Origin: an uncultured Flavobacteriaceae bacterium
Lineage (GTDB): Bacteria > Bacteroidota > Bacteroidia > Flavobacteriales > Flavobacteriaceae
Direction of reading: 5' to 3'
Length of the DNA: 64,000 nt
Assembly (NCBI GenBank): GCA_905181625.1
Contig: CAJIYJ010000005.1
Location: 1-64,000, forward strand
Part shown: piece after piece, positions 63,135 to 64,000 of the stretch
Layout: each line of letters opens with the position of its first letter
Numbering within the stretch: position 1 is the first letter of the stretch
Notes under the pieces: model-generated
What the model saw: only the letters and a program-made list of their open reading frames with translations
Databases searched by the model: none
What the model was told of the DNA's origin: nothing
Translations under genes and position numbers: made by a program

Positions 63135-64000
63135 TTAATACTCAAATTTTTCACTTTCCTTAATTAGCGGATCTCCAGATGGCTCTAACGGAACTTTTGA
63201 AAGACTATTAAAAACTACATAAATAAATAATCCACTAAAAAATAAAATCCCTGATATTTCTGGAATACCTATAAACCACTGGTCTCCAACTGTTGCTGGC
63301 ATTATCATGTTAAACACATCAATATAATGACCTATCAAAATGATAATTCCTGTCATTACAATAAACCAATTAACTCTTTTATAATCGCTATTCATAAGAA
63401 GTAAAAAAGGAAAAATAAGATTTAAAGCTATCATGCCGAAAAAAGGCACATTATAATCTTCTATTCTAGTTATAAAATATGTTACTTCTTCAGGTATATT
63501 AGCATACCAAATAAGCATGAATTGAGAAAACCATAAGTAAGCCCAAAAAATACTAACTCCAAACATGAACTTTCCTAAATCGTGAATATGATTATCATTT
63601 ACTTTTTCTAGATAGCCTTTAGATTTTAAATAAATAGTCACTAAGGCTATAGTAGTAATTCCTGACACAAACATGCTTGCAAAAACATACCAACCAAATA
63701 ATGTACTAAACCAATGAGGATCAACAGACATAATCCAATCCCAAGACATCATAGATTCAGTAACAATAAAGAAAGCTAAAAATCCAGCCGATATCTTAAA
63801 GTTCTTTACATGATTTGAAATATCATTTGATTTATCTTGAGCTAATGAAAATTTACGAGAATAATATCTGTATAGATTCCATCCTAAAATATAAAAAATG
63901 GCTCTAGCAATTAAAAAAGGTGAATTTAAATATCCTGATTTTGCTTGAATAATTTCATCATGCTCTACCACTTCTGGATCCATCCAAACAAATAAATGAT
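63135..64000 (-). CDS. actF: ActF-like alternative complex III subunit, 5' end outside the window
   Basis: An NrfD/PsrC-like quinol-oxidising membrane subunit of alternative complex III. The visible C-terminal part has about seven membrane segments. Conserved blocks are ESMMSWDWIMSVDPHWFSTL near the middle, FWAYLWFSQFMLIWYANIPE, and a DQWFIGIPEISGILFF end. The frame stays open through base 64000, and the ATG at 63983 lies inside the conserved region, so the gene starts beyond the window. It transfers electrons from menaquinol towards the adjacent oxidase. Confidence 0.9.
   Translation of the reverse strand, partial: HLFVWMDPEVVEHDEIIQAKSGYLNSPFLIARAIFYILGWNLYRYYSRKFSLAQDKSNDISNHVKNFKISAGFLAFFIVTESMMSWDWIMSVDPHWFSTLFGWYVFASMFVSGITTIALVTIYLKSKGYLEKVNDNHIHDLGKFMFGVSIFWAYLWFSQFMLIWYANIPEEVTYFITRIEDYNVPFFGMIALNLIFPFLLLMNSDYKRVNWFIVMTGIIILIGHYIDVFNMIMPATVGDQWFIGIPEISGILFFSGLFIYVVFNSLSKVPLEPSGDPLIKESEKFEY

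Overview
The window is strongly A+T-rich chromosomal DNA from a member of the Bacteroidota, most likely a marine Flavobacteriaceae. The evidence is a SusC/SusD pair, surface lipoproteins with acidic stretches after the lipobox cysteine, promoter boxes of the TAnnTTTG type, no Shine-Dalgarno pattern, an ActF-type alternative complex III gene beside cytochrome oxidase genes, and a CruF/CrtD/CrtA-like carotenoid cluster.

Layout. (1) 1-5.1 kb: dTDP-L-rhamnose operon rfbA-rfbC-rfbD-rfbB. It is followed by a decayed cytidylyltransferase-like pseudogene and, on the other strand, an undecaprenyl-phosphate sugar-1-phosphate transferase, so this is an edge of a surface-polysaccharide locus. (2) 5.1-22.3 kb: tRNA-Leu and a housekeeping run (prs, L25, pth, ribF, serS, rsmA, mgtE, a 2-hydroxyacid dehydrogenase, an ArsC-like phosphatase/reductase, aspartate kinase, a GNAT acetyltransferase, mfd, an ACT-domain protein, metG, an SDR protein, a lipoprotein). 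(3) 22.3-47.2 kb, all on the minus strand: a polysaccharide utilization locus whose enzymes point to laminarin (beta-1,3-glucan with beta-1,6 branches). (4) 47.4-53.5 kb: accessory genes (Rieske lipoprotein, SGNH/sialate-esterase-like enzyme, YceI, SnoaL-like, Crp-family regulator, thioredoxin-like lipoprotein) and a mobile-element-like scrap beside tRNA-Arg. (5) 53.6-59.1 kb: carotenoid genes with adenosine deaminase, a histidine phosphatase and an MscS/YbdG channel. (6) 59.2-64 kb: ruvB, cytochrome c oxidase subunits I and II, and the 3' part of actF, which runs off the window.

How the PUL would work (inference from families). A one-piece membrane-bound beta-propeller/LuxR-type sensor controls susC. 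Two surface lipoproteins, one with four tandem carbohydrate-binding-like repeats, capture glucan. A surface GH16 laminarinase cuts it, and SusC/SusD import the oligosaccharides. Periplasmic GH30, GH17 and another clan GH-A enzyme debranch and trim them. An MFS (GPH) carrier passes short oligomers to the cytoplasm, where a signal-peptide-less GH149-type phosphorylase would release glucose-1-phosphate. A Na+/sugar symporter at the locus edge could take up free sugar. The locus shows turnover: a GH5 gene at its 3' end is broken, an older SSS symporter survives only as an N-terminal fossil next to the intact one, and two repeats of the binding lipoprotein are identical over 414 bp.

Points worth a second look: a perfect inverted repeat flanking the susC -7 box with matching half-sites near the regulator; a perfect 13-bp inverted repeat at the ACT-domain gene; a recurring -7 box placed 5-6 nt before the start codon, which implies leaderless mRNAs; an internal terminator in the PUL; and a carotenoid gene whose stop codon lies inside tRNA-Arg. 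I did not find a clearly undescribed defence or mobile system.
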